A DNA stretch of 64,000 nt from RGIG3513 sp045658985. GTDB taxonomy: Bacteria > Bacillota > Clostridia > Oscillospirales > Butyricicoccaceae. Both the position numbers and the translations under genes were made by a program. Where the stretch lies: assembly GCA_045658985.1 (NCBI GenBank), contig JAZOWC010000053.1, positions 1 through 64,000 of the forward strand, written 5' to 3'. The notes beneath the pieces are model-generated. The model was not told the DNA's origin and searched no databases. It saw nothing but the letters and a program-made list of their open reading frames with translations. Positions 31,598-41,070 of the stretch are shown here, piece by piece; positions within the stretch are counted from its first letter, which is position 1; each line of letters starts with the position of its first letter.

Positions 31598-33265
31598 ATG
31601 CAGTACAAAAGCGATATAGAAATTGCACAGAGTGCAGTTATGCAGCCTATTGGCGAGATAGCAGCCAAACTCGGACTCAAAGAATCCGATTATGAGTGCT
31701 ACGGCAGATATAAAGCAAAGATCAATCCCGAGGCAGCAGCAGGTGGAGCAAAGAGCAAGCTGATTCTGGTCACAGCCATCAGCCCCACTCCCGCGGGTGA
31801 GGGCAAGACCACTACCAGCGTAGGCCTCAGTGACGGTCTGAGCCGCATCGGCAAGAAGACTGTAGCTGCTCTGAGAGAGCCCTCTCTCGGCCCCGTGTTC
31901 GGCGTCAAGGGCGGTGCTGCAGGCGGCGGCTATGCTCAGGTTGTTCCCATGGAGGATTTGAACCTACATTTTACCGGTGACCTGCATGCTGTTACCACCG
32001 CTAACAATCTGCTCTCTGCAATGATAGACAACCATATCCATCAGGGCAATGCCCTTGGCATCGATCCCAAGCGTATCACATGGCGCAGATGTCTGGATAT
32101 GAACGACCGTGCTCTCAGATCTATTCTTTGCGGTCTTGGCGGTACAGCCAACGGCGCTATCCGTGACGACGGCTTTGATATTACTGCAGCCAGCGAGGTT
32201 ATGGCTGTTCTGTGCCTTGCTTCCGATCTCAAGGATCTCAAAGAGCGTTTTGGCAGAATCGTTATCGGTTATACCTATGACAAGCAGCCCGTTACCGCAT
32301 CCCAGCTGAAGGCTGAGGGAGCTATGGCCTGCCTGTTCCGTGAGGCTATCAAGCCCAATCTTGTACAGACTCTTGAGGGAACTCCCGTACTTATTCACGG
32401 CGGACCCTTTGCCAACATCGCACACGGCTGCAACTCTGTTGTTGCCACTAAGACCGCAATGGCTCTGGGTGATTATGTTGTTACCGAGGCAGGCTTCGGC
32501 GCAGATCTCGGTGCAGAGAAGTTCCTCGACATCAAGTGCCGTGCAGCAGGTATTGAGCCCGATGCAGTAGTTATTGTTGCTACGGTCCGCGGGCTCAAGC
32601 ATCACGGCGGTGTCAAGAAGCAGGATCTGACCACCCCCAACGTTGAAGCGCTCAAGGCCGGTATGCCAAACCTGATGCGCCATGTGCATAATATTACCGA
32701 AGTTTTCGGCAAACCCGCCGTTGTTGCTATCAACAGATTCCCCACCGACAGCGATGAGGAAGTCGAGTGCGTAAAGCAGGCTTGCCTCGAGCAGGGAGTT
32801 GAAGCTGTTCTCAACGATTCCTGGAAGCTTGGCGGAGAGGGAGCAATCGAACTTGCAAACAAGGTCGTAGAGCTGTGCGAGAAGCCCTCCAAGCTGCAGT
32901 TTACTTATGAACTGGATGACAGCATTCAGGCCAAGCTCGACAAGATCGTACAGAAGATCTACGGCGGCGACAAGGCTGTGCTTACAGCTGATGCCAAGAG
33001 CCAGCTCAAGCGTCTGCGCGAGATGGGTGCAGACAAGCTGCCCATCTGTGTCGCAAAGACCCAGTACAGCTTCTCCGACGATCAGGGCAAGCTCGGCGCA
33101 CCCGAAGGCTTCAAGGTCACTGTCCGCAATCTCAAGCTCAGCGCAGGCGCAGGCTTTGTCGTTGCGCTTACCGGTGATATCATGACCATGCCCGGTCTGC
33201 CCAAGGTTCCTTCGGCAGAGCTTATCGATATTGACGAAAACGGCACCATCAGTGGACTGTTTTAA
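31598..33265 (+). CDS. fhs: Formate-tetrahydrofolate ligase
   Basis: 555-residue enzyme forming 10-formyl-THF from formate, THF and ATP. The P-loop region TPAGEGKTTTSVGL near residue 65 and the conserved REPSLGPVFGVKGGAAGGGY block are diagnostic. It feeds purine and formyl-Met synthesis and, in acetogens, the Wood-Ljungdahl methyl branch; its presence alone does not show acetogenesis. Monocistronic with a good promoter; GGAAGGAAG serves as ribosome site. Confidence 0.97.
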   Translation: MQYKSDIEIAQSAVMQPIGEIAAKLGLKESDYECYGRYKAKINPEAAAGGAKSKLILVTAISPTPAGEGKTTTSVGLSDGLSRIGKKTVAALREPSLGPVFGVKGGAAGGGYAQVVPMEDLNLHFTGDLHAVTTANNLLSAMIDNHIHQGNALGIDPKRITWRRCLDMNDRALRSILCGLGGTANGAIRDDGFDITAASEVMAVLCLASDLKDLKERFGRIVIGYTYDKQPVTASQLKAEGAMACLFREAIKPNLVQTLEGTPVLIHGGPFANIAHGCNSVVATKTAMALGDYVVTEAGFGADLGAEKFLDIKCRAAGIEPDAVVIVATVRGLKHHGGVKKQDLTTPNVEALKAGMPNLMRHVHNITEVFGKPAVVAINRFPTDSDEEVECVKQACLEQGVEAVLNDSWKLGGEGAIELANKVVELCEKPSKLQFTYELDDSIQAKLDKIVQKIYGGDKAVLTADAKSQLKRLREMGADKLPICVAKTQYSFSDDQGKLGAPEGFKVTVRNLKLSAGAGFVVALTGDIMTMPGLPKVPSAELIDIDENGTISGLF

Positions 33266-33311
33266 TAGGTGCTGAACTTTAGTATTTGAGTTTTTTCAGG
33301 GAGGTGCAGAT

Positions 33312-35342
33312 ATGGACAAAAAACTGTCCAGAATGCTTTCTTCAAGCTCTATATTTTCTTTTGTACTGCTTGTGATCTTTGCGGGAATTACCGCGCTATT
33401 TCTCAAGTCGTACTATGTGGCAATAGGAGAGGGTATAGCTATTGTAGCGATGTTTGTCTTCTATATGATCCGCAACAAAAAGAGGGCAAAAGATATCCGC
33501 AAGTATGTCGAAGATCTTGCATTTCAGATAGATGACGCCACAAAGCTGTCTATCGTCAACTTCCCTCTGCCTATAGCCATTCTGCGTATAGACGGAGGTG
33601 AGGTTATATGGGGCAACAATCTCTTTTCCGACCTCAGCGGCAAAAAAGAGCATTTGTTCGAGATGCATATCAAAGACATCTTTCCGAGCTTTGATACAAA
33701 GTGGCTGATGGAAGGCAAACAGCTGTGCCCCTATGAGGTCGAACTCAACGGCAAGAGTTATAACATCTACGGCAGTATAGTCGACAGCCCCACCGAAAAA
33801 GGCAGAACTCTGCTTGCCACACTGTTCCTCGTGGATATCACGGAGTTTTCTGATCTGAGACTCAAGCATGAAAAGAGCCGTCCTGTTGTTTCCATTGTTG
33901 TGGTCGACAGCTATGACGAACTCTACAAGGGCCTCAGCGAGTCCGAACGTTCTTCGCTCACCGCAAACATCGACTCTATAATTACAAGCTGGGCACAGCC
34001 CACGGGCGGCATAGTACGCCGTCTTGACCGTGACAGATATTTATTTATATTTGAGCATCAGGACTATATAGATATTGCCGCATCCAAGTTCTCGGTTCTT
34101 GATGAGATGAAGAACCTCACCAACAGTCAGGGTATTACCGCAACTTTATCTATAGGTATAGGCAGGGGAGCGGACTGCGGATTCGGCGAGCTTTTCAAAT
34201 ACGCAAATCAGGGTATTGATATGGCGCTGTCCCGCGGTGGCGATCAGGTGGTCATCAAGACGAAGAACAAATATGAGTTCTTTGGAGGAAAGACCAAGCA
34301 GCTTGAAAAACGCACCAAAGTCAAAGCCCGTGTTACCGCCAACGCCCTCAAGCAGTTTATCAATGAGTCGGATCACGTGTTTATTATGGGACACAAGTTC
34401 TCTGATCTTGACAGCGTAGGTGCTTCGGCAGGTGTATGCGCCGCGGTAAGAGCATGCGGTAAGAAGCCTTATATTATTGTTGACCGCGCCAAGAGCAATG
34501 CAGGAGAGCTTATTGATGCTCTGGCCGCAAATCCTCTGTATGAGGGTGTATTTATCACCGAGAGTGATGCTATCATGATGGCAGGCGCACAGTCGCTGTG
34601 TATCGTCGTTGATACCTGCCGCCCCGATATCGTTGAGGGCCCCGAGCTTCTGCAGACGGTACAGCGTGTGGCGCTTATTGACCATCACAGACGTGCCGCG
34701 GATTTTATCGAAAACAGCGACATTACCCTGCACGAGACCTATGCGTCCAGTGCATCGGAGCTCGTTTCCGAACTGCTCCAGTATATCGTATCTCCCAGAG
34801 ATATACTCAAGATCGAGGCAGAAGCTATGCTGTCAGGTATTGTTCTTGATACCAAGAGCTTTACTCTGCATACCGGTGTACGTACGTTTGAGGCTGCGGC
34901 ATATCTCAAGCAGCTCGGTGCGGACACTCTTGAGGTCAAGCGTATGTTTGGCGGCGATATGGAAATGTATGTTAAAAAATACAGCATCATATCCAAAGCC
35001 AAGGAGATCGCACCCGGAATATCCCTGGCAGTCATCAATGAACAGGTGGAACGTGCCGTTGCATCTATGGCCGCTGATGAGATGATGGGTATTGCAAGAA
35101 TGAAAGCATCTGTTGTAGTATTCGGTGAAGGCAACGGATGTGCCGTGTCTGCCCGTTCTTACGGTGACGTTAACGTGCAGGTGCTTATGGAGAAAATCGG
35201 CGGCGGCGGCAGCCTGAATATGGCCGGCGCGCAGTTTGCCGACAAGAAACCTGCAGAGGTTGCCAAGATGATCAGTGCAGCCGTAGCAGCATATAATGCT
35301 GAACTTGAGTCCAGCATGCAACAAAGAAAGGATGTAGAATAA
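33312..35342 (+). CDS. gdpP: Cyclic-di-AMP phosphodiesterase GdpP
   Basis: 676-residue membrane-bound DHH/DHHA1 phosphodiesterase that breaks down c-di-AMP. Two helices at about 15-55, a PAS-like region, a degenerate GGDEF domain ending in RGGDQVV near residue 312, then the DHH domain with GHKFSDLDSVG, VVDTCRP and LIDHHRR metal motifs, and DHHA1 with GGGGSLNMAG near the C-terminus. The GHKFSD variant differs slightly from the common GHKxPD. The stop overlaps the rplI ATG (TAATG), a conserved gene order in Firmicutes. Confidence 0.94.
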   Translation: MDKKLSRMLSSSSIFSFVLLVIFAGITALFLKSYYVAIGEGIAIVAMFVFYMIRNKKRAKDIRKYVEDLAFQIDDATKLSIVNFPLPIAILRIDGGEVIWGNNLFSDLSGKKEHLFEMHIKDIFPSFDTKWLMEGKQLCPYEVELNGKSYNIYGSIVDSPTEKGRTLLATLFLVDITEFSDLRLKHEKSRPVVSIVVVDSYDELYKGLSESERSSLTANIDSIITSWAQPTGGIVRRLDRDRYLFIFEHQDYIDIAASKFSVLDEMKNLTNSQGITATLSIGIGRGADCGFGELFKYANQGIDMALSRGGDQVVIKTKNKYEFFGGKTKQLEKRTKVKARVTANALKQFINESDHVFIMGHKFSDLDSVGASAGVCAAVRACGKKPYIIVDRAKSNAGELIDALAANPLYEGVFITESDAIMMAGAQSLCIVVDTCRPDIVEGPELLQTVQRVALIDHHRRAADFIENSDITLHETYASSASELVSELLQYIVSPRDILKIEAEAMLSGIVLDTKSFTLHTGVRTFEAAAYLKQLGADTLEVKRMFGGDMEMYVKKYSIISKAKEIAPGISLAVINEQVERAVASMAADEMMGIARMKASVVVFGEGNGCAVSARSYGDVNVQVLMEKIGGGGSLNMAGAQFADKKPAEVAKMISAAVAAYNAELESSMQQRKDVE

Positions 35343-35791
35343 TGAAAGTAATTCTTCTTCAGGATGTTAAAGCCCAGGGCAAAAAGGGCGAAATGATAAA
35401 TGTCTCCGACGGTTATGCAAGAAACTTCCTGTTTCCCCGTAAACTGGCTATGGAAGCAACAACCGACGCAATGAATGCAAAAAAGAACGCCGATGCAGCC
35501 GTTGAGCGCAGAGCAAGACTGGAAAAAGAGAATTCTATGAAGCTCCGTGATGAACTGCCCTCCAAGCCCGTCAAGATTTATGCAAAAGCAGGTACCGGCG
35601 GCAGGCTTTTCGGTTCTGTTACCACCAAAGAGATATCCGAAGAGCTCAAAAAGCAGCACGGTATCGATATCCCCAAAGCAAAGCTTGTACAGGACGATCC
35701 TATCAAGGCCTTTGGCACATACGAAATCAAGGCCAAACTTGCGGGAGAGATTACCGCAACAGTTACCGTGCAGGTCTTTGAGGCACAGTAA
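35342..35791 (+). CDS. rplI: Large ribosomal subunit protein bL9
   Basis: 149-residue L9 with the start MKVILLQDVKAQGKKGEMINVSDGYARNFL-type N-domain and the long connecting helix, then a C-domain with KIYAKAGTGGRLFGSVT. Overlaps gdpP by 1 nt, with AGGATG as its ribosome site; dnaB follows 30 nt on. Confidence 0.97.
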   Translation: MKVILLQDVKAQGKKGEMINVSDGYARNFLFPRKLAMEATTDAMNAKKNADAAVERRARLEKENSMKLRDELPSKPVKIYAKAGTGGRLFGSVTTKEISEELKKQHGIDIPKAKLVQDDPIKAFGTYEIKAKLAGEITATVTVQVFEAQ

Positions 35792-35821
35792 GCACAAAAA
35801 TACAGTTGTGGAGGTCGCAGT

Positions 35822-37165
35822 ATGGACGATCTGCTGACCCGTCAGATTCCCTACAGTGCAGAGGCAGAGCAGGCTGTTCTGGGTTCTGTGCTCATAGACC
35901 CGGAAAAAACGGGAGATCTGATGGAACTGCTCACACCGAGCGATTTTTATCTGGAAACAAACAGGTTAATTTTTGAGGCAATCAGCGACTTGTTTACCGC
36001 GGGCAGGACTGTTGATCCCGTGGTGCTTTTGGATGAGCTTATTTATCGCGGTCACGGCTCAAAGATCAGTCGGGACTATTTTATGCAGCTGATAGAGAGC
36101 ACTCCCACCGCCGCTAATATCAAGGAGTATGCATCTATTGTCCGCGGCAAGAGTATGCTCAGAGAGCTGCAGGGCGTTGCCGACGATATTATCGAATCAA
36201 CACGATCCCAGCAGGAGGATCCTCAGACTGTTGCAGATCTTGCCGAGCAGAGAATTTATGCCGTACGTCAGGGCAGAGAGGTCAAGTCGTTTACCCCCGT
36301 GTCCGAGGCTATCAAATCCGTGTATACCAGTTTGGACGAGCTTGCTTCTACGCCCGGTCAGCTTCCCGGTTTGCCTACGGGTATCAGAGAGCTTGATAAC
36401 TATATCGGAGGTCTCAACAAGAGCGACCTTATCCTGCTTGCGGCACGTCCCGGTATGGGTAAGACGGCCTTTGCTATGAATATGGCACTTAATGCAGCCA
36501 AAAGAACCCGCAAGACGGTTGTTTTTTTCCAGCTTGAGATGTCTGCCGAACAGATTGCTACAAGACTTCTGTCCAGCGAGGGCCATATCGACAGCAAGAA
36601 GCTGAGAATGGGTACGCTTGAGGACAGCGACTGGATGGATATGGCAGACGCTACCAAGAGCCTCAGCGAGCTTCCTATTCTGCTTGACGATAACTCCGGT
36701 ATATCTGTTGCCGAGATGAAGGCAAAGTGCCGCAGACTTGGTGACAAGCTAGGACTTATTGTTATAGACTATCTGCAGTTGATGCGCGCTCCCGGGTTCA
36801 AGGGTGGAGACAACCGTGTTCAGGAGGTTGCCGAAATATCCCGCTCGCTCAAAATTATGGCAAAAGATCTTGGTGTACCTGTTCTTTGCTGCTCCCAGCT
36901 TTCCCGCGGACCCGAAAAGCGTCCTAATAAGAAGCCTATGCTTTCTGACCTTCGTGAATCGGGTTCTATCGAGCAGGATGCCGATATCGTTCTGTTCCTC
37001 TATAGAGAGGACTATTATAACGAAGAGGGTAAGCCCAAGACCAATTCTGCGGATCTGATAGTTGCCAAAAACCGTCACGGTGAAACCGGCGAGATCAAGC
37101 TCCAGTGGATCGGTCAGTATTCTACATTCGTTTCCAGAGAAACAATTCACGATGAAGGTGTATGA
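35822..37165 (+). CDS. dnaB: Replicative DNA helicase
   Basis: 447-residue hexameric helicase (DnaC in Bacillus nomenclature). N-domain with PYSAEAEQAVLGSVL, linker, then the RecA-like domain with Walker A ARPGMGKTA near residue 213, Walker B VIDYLQLM near 317 and SDLRESGSIEQDAD. It unwinds DNA ahead of the replisome. Third gene of the gdpP-rplI cluster; the end overlaps tilS by 14 nt. Confidence 0.97.
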   Translation: MDDLLTRQIPYSAEAEQAVLGSVLIDPEKTGDLMELLTPSDFYLETNRLIFEAISDLFTAGRTVDPVVLLDELIYRGHGSKISRDYFMQLIESTPTAANIKEYASIVRGKSMLRELQGVADDIIESTRSQQEDPQTVADLAEQRIYAVRQGREVKSFTPVSEAIKSVYTSLDELASTPGQLPGLPTGIRELDNYIGGLNKSDLILLAARPGMGKTAFAMNMALNAAKRTRKTVVFFQLEMSAEQIATRLLSSEGHIDSKKLRMGTLEDSDWMDMADATKSLSELPILLDDNSGISVAEMKAKCRRLGDKLGLIVIDYLQLMRAPGFKGGDNRVQEVAEISRSLKIMAKDLGVPVLCCSQLSRGPEKRPNKKPMLSDLRESGSIEQDADIVLFLYREDYYNEEGKPKTNSADLIVAKNRHGETGEIKLQWIGQYSTFVSRETIHDEGV

Positions 37166-38477
37166 TACTTTAACCAAGTATAATATGACCCGGGGCGTAG
37201 AGCGTGTGCTTTGCGCCCTTTCGGGCGGGATGGATTCTGTTGTTCTGACCCATTTTTTGGCAACAAATGCCGAAAAACTGGGCATAACAGTTTGCGCCGC
37301 ACATTTTTCTCACGGTATACGAAAGGATGCGGCACAATCTGAAAGAGCGCTTTGCGAGAGACTGTGTGAGGACCTGAGGATCGAGCTTGTTTGCGGAGAG
37401 GGTGACAGCATTGCATATGCTGCAGAAAACAAGATGGGACTTGAGCAGGCCGCCCGTGAGCTGAGATACAACTTCTTAAAATCTGCTGCAAAACAGCTTG
37501 GAGCTGACAGAATTGCCACAGCTCATCACGCAAACGATAATGTTGAAACGATAATTATGAACGCATGCCGCGGCTCGGGTGTAAAGGGTATGTGCGGCAT
37601 CCCTCCGGTGCGGGATGAGTTTATCAGGCCGCTGATTGAGACCTACCGTGCAGATATAGAGAACTATGCTGCAGCTTTCGGTCTTGATTATGCTATAGAT
37701 TCAACCAACTTTGAGCCTTGCTGCAACCGCAACAGAATCAGACTGCTTGATCTGCCTCAGATGCGGGAGATATATCCCGATTTTGACAGGCTGATTAACA
37801 GGTTTTCCGATCAAGCAAGAATATATAACGGCAAGATAAAGTGTCAAGCAAACAGCCTTGTCAAGCATTGCAAAATAAAGGAAAACGAGTTATTTATTGA
37901 ACTCGATAACTTACTTGGTGCGGAGAATGCCGTTGTGTACAGAGCATTTGAGATCATGAGCAGAATGGCGGGTTCCGATGCGATGCTTTCGAGCAGGCAT
38001 CTTGATTCTTTGTACCGGTTATGTATGTCAGACGACCCATCGGCATCTGTTGACCTGCCGGGATTAAGGGTGTGCAGACGGTACGGCAGTCTTGTTTTTT
38101 TAAAACCCGTATGCAAAACAGTGCTTGAGGATACACTAATAGGAATTGATGAATCTGTCACTTTCGGTGATTGGCAGATTGAACTGACCGACGGCCGACG
38201 TGACGGAGCATATCATGCTGATGCGACAAAGCTTTCTTTTCCGCTTAGTGTACGTTCCCGCCGTGAGGGGGATCGTATATTCATAGGCGGGATGCACAAA
38301 TCCGCAAAAAAGCTTATGATAGACCGTAAAATCCCAAAAGAAATGCGTGACAATATTCCGGTTTTGTTAGATAATAACAGGGTAGTGGCAATAGCGGGGA
38401 TAGGTTTTGACCGAACCTACGCATCCGACAAAGAAAACAATATTATATCAATATATTTTCGGAGGATAGAGTTATGA
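37152..38477 (+). CDS. tilS: tRNA(Ile)-lysidine synthase
   Basis: 441-residue N-type ATP pyrophosphatase that puts lysidine on C34 of the AUA-reading tRNA-Ile. PP-loop ALSGGMDSVVL near residue 22, HFSHGIR and TAHHANDNVET motifs, and the C-terminal VRSRREGDRI and KKLMIDRKIPKEMRD tRNA-binding part. The start at 37152 lies inside dnaB, so the genes are translationally linked. Followed by hpt with a 4-nt overlap, the classical tilS-hpt-ftsH order. Confidence 0.94.
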   Translation: MKVYDTLTKYNMTRGVERVLCALSGGMDSVVLTHFLATNAEKLGITVCAAHFSHGIRKDAAQSERALCERLCEDLRIELVCGEGDSIAYAAENKMGLEQAARELRYNFLKSAAKQLGADRIATAHHANDNVETIIMNACRGSGVKGMCGIPPVRDEFIRPLIETYRADIENYAAAFGLDYAIDSTNFEPCCNRNRIRLLDLPQMREIYPDFDRLINRFSDQARIYNGKIKCQANSLVKHCKIKENELFIELDNLLGAENAVVYRAFEIMSRMAGSDAMLSSRHLDSLYRLCMSDDPSASVDLPGLRVCRRYGSLVFLKPVCKTVLEDTLIGIDESVTFGDWQIELTDGRRDGAYHADATKLSFPLSVRSRREGDRIFIGGMHKSAKKLMIDRKIPKEMRDNIPVLLDNNRVVAIAGIGFDRTYASDKENNIISIYFRRIEL

Positions 38478-39019
38478 GCAATATGAGAGATGACACAAAA
38501 GGTGTTCTGATCAGCAGTGAGGAAATAGCAGCCGTTGTCAAGAGATTGGGCAAAGAAATATCGGATGATTACGCAGACAGCTGTCCCGTTATGGTATCCA
38601 TTCTTAAGGGTGCTTTCATTTTTATGGCTGATCTGGTTCGCGAGGTTACCGTGCCTTGCACCATTGACTTTATGTGTGTTTCCAGTTACGGCAACGGAGC
38701 AGAAACCTCGGGAAGAGTTAAAATTATTAAGGATTTAGACACAAATATTGAAGGAAAAGATGTTATAATCGTTGAGGATATCCTGGACAGCGGTGTAACA
38801 CTCTCTCACCTTATCAAAATGCTTTCTCAGAGAAACCCCAAGTCTATCAAGATCTGTACTCTGTTTGATAAGCCTGAGAGACACAAGGTGGATATCAAAC
38901 CTGCATATAAGGGTGTTGACGTTCCCAACGAGTTTATTGTTGGTTACGGCCTCGACTATGCAGAGAGATACCGTAATCTGCCTGACGTTTGCATTCTCAA
39001 ACCTGAGATATACGCATAA
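38474..39019 (+). CDS. hpt: Hypoxanthine phosphoribosyltransferase
   Basis: 181-residue purine salvage enzyme that makes IMP or GMP from hypoxanthine or guanine and PRPP. The PRPP motif VIIVEDILDSGVTL near residue 95 and FIVGYGLDYAERYRNLP near 155 are diagnostic. Overlaps tilS by 4 nt; ftsH follows after 33 nt. Confidence 0.96.
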   Translation: MSNMRDDTKGVLISSEEIAAVVKRLGKEISDDYADSCPVMVSILKGAFIFMADLVREVTVPCTIDFMCVSSYGNGAETSGRVKIIKDLDTNIEGKDVIIVEDILDSGVTLSHLIKMLSQRNPKSIKICTLFDKPERHKVDIKPAYKGVDVPNEFIVGYGLDYAERYRNLPDVCILKPEIYA

Positions 39020-39052
39020 TCTACATAAATCGGCAAAGGAGCTGATGTATTC

Positions 39053-41014
39053 TTGAACAATACACCTACAAACCGTACCCCTTCGGGAAAAAAGAAAAAG
39101 GGGATAGGACTCTATATTCTTATTATGCTCGTTCTTATCGGAACGCTGATCGCTACATTCGGCGGCTTTGGTGATGACGAGGAGCAGCCTTCTTATGATG
39201 AAATTCTCGGATATTTCCGTGACAGTGAGGTTACCGAGTTTACGATAGATGGCATTGACCTTGAGGCAAAGCTCAAAGACGGCAAGGTTGTTTATTACAG
39301 ATTACCCAGCATCGGGGTATTTCTCGAAGATGCCGGAGAGTGGATAGAGCGTGACAGAAACGCAGGCACTCTCAAGCAGAATTATGTGGTTGAGACTGTG
39401 TCCTGGTGGGCAAGTATGCTGCCCTATCTGCTGATCATCGGCGTATTCATTATCTTCTGGATAATTATGATGAACCGTCAGGATGGCGGCGCAAAGGGCA
39501 CAATGAACTTTGGCAAGTCCCGTGCAAAGATGGCAACCGAGGAGAATACCAAAGTCAACTTTAATGATGTTGCAGGTGCCGATGAGGAGAAAAAAGATCT
39601 CGAGGAGATCGTAGACTTCCTCAAAGATCCCAAGCGTTTTCTTGAGCTTGGCGCACGCATCCCCAAGGGCGTGCTGCTTGTCGGCCCTCCGGGCACAGGT
39701 AAGACTCTCATAGCCAAAGCAGTTGCAGGAGAGGCAGGCGTACCCTTCTTCTCTATTTCCGGCTCTGACTTTGTTGAGCTTTACGTCGGTGTCGGTGCAT
39801 CACGTGTACGCGACCTTTTTGCCACCGCAAAGAAGCATGCACCTGCCATAGTGTTTATTGATGAGATTGACGCAGTAGGCCGCAGACGTGGCGCAGGTCT
39901 CGGCGGCGGACATGACGAACGTGAACAGACCCTCAACCAGCTGCTTGTTGAGATGGACGGTTTTGGCAATAATACAGGTGTTATTGTTATTGCGGCTACA
40001 AACCGTGCAGATATTCTTGACCCCGCTCTGCTCCGTCCCGGCAGATTTGACCGCCAGATCTATATCGGCGTTCCCGATATAAAGGGCAGAGAAGCAATAC
40101 TCAAGGTTCATTCTGCAAGAAAGCCCTTTGAGGATGATATCAGCTTTGAATCTATAGCACGCAGCACGGTTGGATTTACCGGCGCTGACCTCGAGAATCT
40201 GCTTAATGAAGCTGCACTTCTTACCGCACGCGCAGGCAAGAAAAAGATCGGCAACCGTGAGATAGAAGAAGCATTCATTAAGATCATCATGGGAAACGAG
40301 AAGAAGGGCCGCGTCATCAACGAGCGAGAGCGCAGACTGACTGCATACCACGAGGCAGGTCATGCAATCACCGCAAGACTGCTGCCCACTCAGGACCCTG
40401 TTCAGCAGATTTCCATCATTCCCAGAGGCAGAGCAGGCGGATTTACGCTCAATATGCCCAAAGAGGACAAATACACCTCATCCAAGAATGAGATGCTTGA
40501 TGAGATTGTAGTTCTGCTTGGCGGCAGAGCCGCTGAGAAGCTGCGTATGGATGATATTTCCACTGGTGCATCCAACGATATCGAGCGCGCAAGTGAGCTT
40601 GCACGCAAGATGGTAACCAAGTTCGGTATGAGCGACAAGCTTGGCCCCATTTGCTTTGGCTCCGATCATGATGAGGTGTTCCTCGGCAGAGATCTGACTA
40701 CCTCCAAGAATATGTCCGACGGAACGGCCAAGGTCATTGACGATGAGATCAAGGCGCTGATCGACAGTGCATACGAGCGCTCCCTGCAGCTGCTCAATGA
40801 CAACATGGATGCCGTGGAGCGTGTTGCTGCATACCTGCTCGAGCATGAGACAATGTATGCCAAGGAGTTTGAGCTGGTTTTCAACGACCAGCCCGTTCCC
40901 GAAAATATCAACAAGACTGTTGTAGAGACAGCTGCTGAGAGTGAAACAAAGCCCGAAGCTCAGGATCAGCAGGACGAAAAGGCAGAAATAAACCCCGAGG
41001 ATACACAGAATTAA
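39053..41014 (+). CDS. ftsH: ATP-dependent zinc metalloprotease FtsH
   Basis: 653-residue membrane protease for quality control of membrane and regulatory proteins. Two transmembrane helices at about 17-37 and 121-140 enclose a small extracellular domain. AAA module: Walker A GPPGTGKT at 211-218, Walker B VFIDEID at 267-273, SRH around 317-334. The zinc site is HEAGH at 433-437. The start is a TTG at 39053, the only in-frame start near AAAGGAG; a 3-codon out-of-frame ATG lies between. The acidic C-terminal tail is variable. Confidence 0.97.
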   Translation: MNNTPTNRTPSGKKKKGIGLYILIMLVLIGTLIATFGGFGDDEEQPSYDEILGYFRDSEVTEFTIDGIDLEAKLKDGKVVYYRLPSIGVFLEDAGEWIERDRNAGTLKQNYVVETVSWWASMLPYLLIIGVFIIFWIIMMNRQDGGAKGTMNFGKSRAKMATEENTKVNFNDVAGADEEKKDLEEIVDFLKDPKRFLELGARIPKGVLLVGPPGTGKTLIAKAVAGEAGVPFFSISGSDFVELYVGVGASRVRDLFATAKKHAPAIVFIDEIDAVGRRRGAGLGGGHDEREQTLNQLLVEMDGFGNNTGVIVIAATNRADILDPALLRPGRFDRQIYIGVPDIKGREAILKVHSARKPFEDDISFESIARSTVGFTGADLENLLNEAALLTARAGKKKIGNREIEEAFIKIIMGNEKKGRVINERERRLTAYHEAGHAITARLLPTQDPVQQISIIPRGRAGGFTLNMPKEDKYTSSKNEMLDEIVVLLGGRAAEKLRMDDISTGASNDIERASELARKMVTKFGMSDKLGPICFGSDHDEVFLGRDLTTSKNMSDGTAKVIDDEIKALIDSAYERSLQLLNDNMDAVERVAAYLLEHETMYAKEFELVFNDQPVPENINKTVVETAAESETKPEAQDQQDEKAEINPEDTQN

Positions 41015-41020
41015 CAATAT

Positions 41021-41057
41021 ACCGCCTCAAAACAGTCGGGTTTTGAGGCGGTTTTTG
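41021..41057 (+). terminator. Terminator after ftsH
   Basis: ACCGCCTCAAAA pairs with TTTTGAGGCGGT around an 8-nt loop, followed by TTTTTG. Confidence 0.9.
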
Positions 41058-41070
41058 TACAGGAGAACGT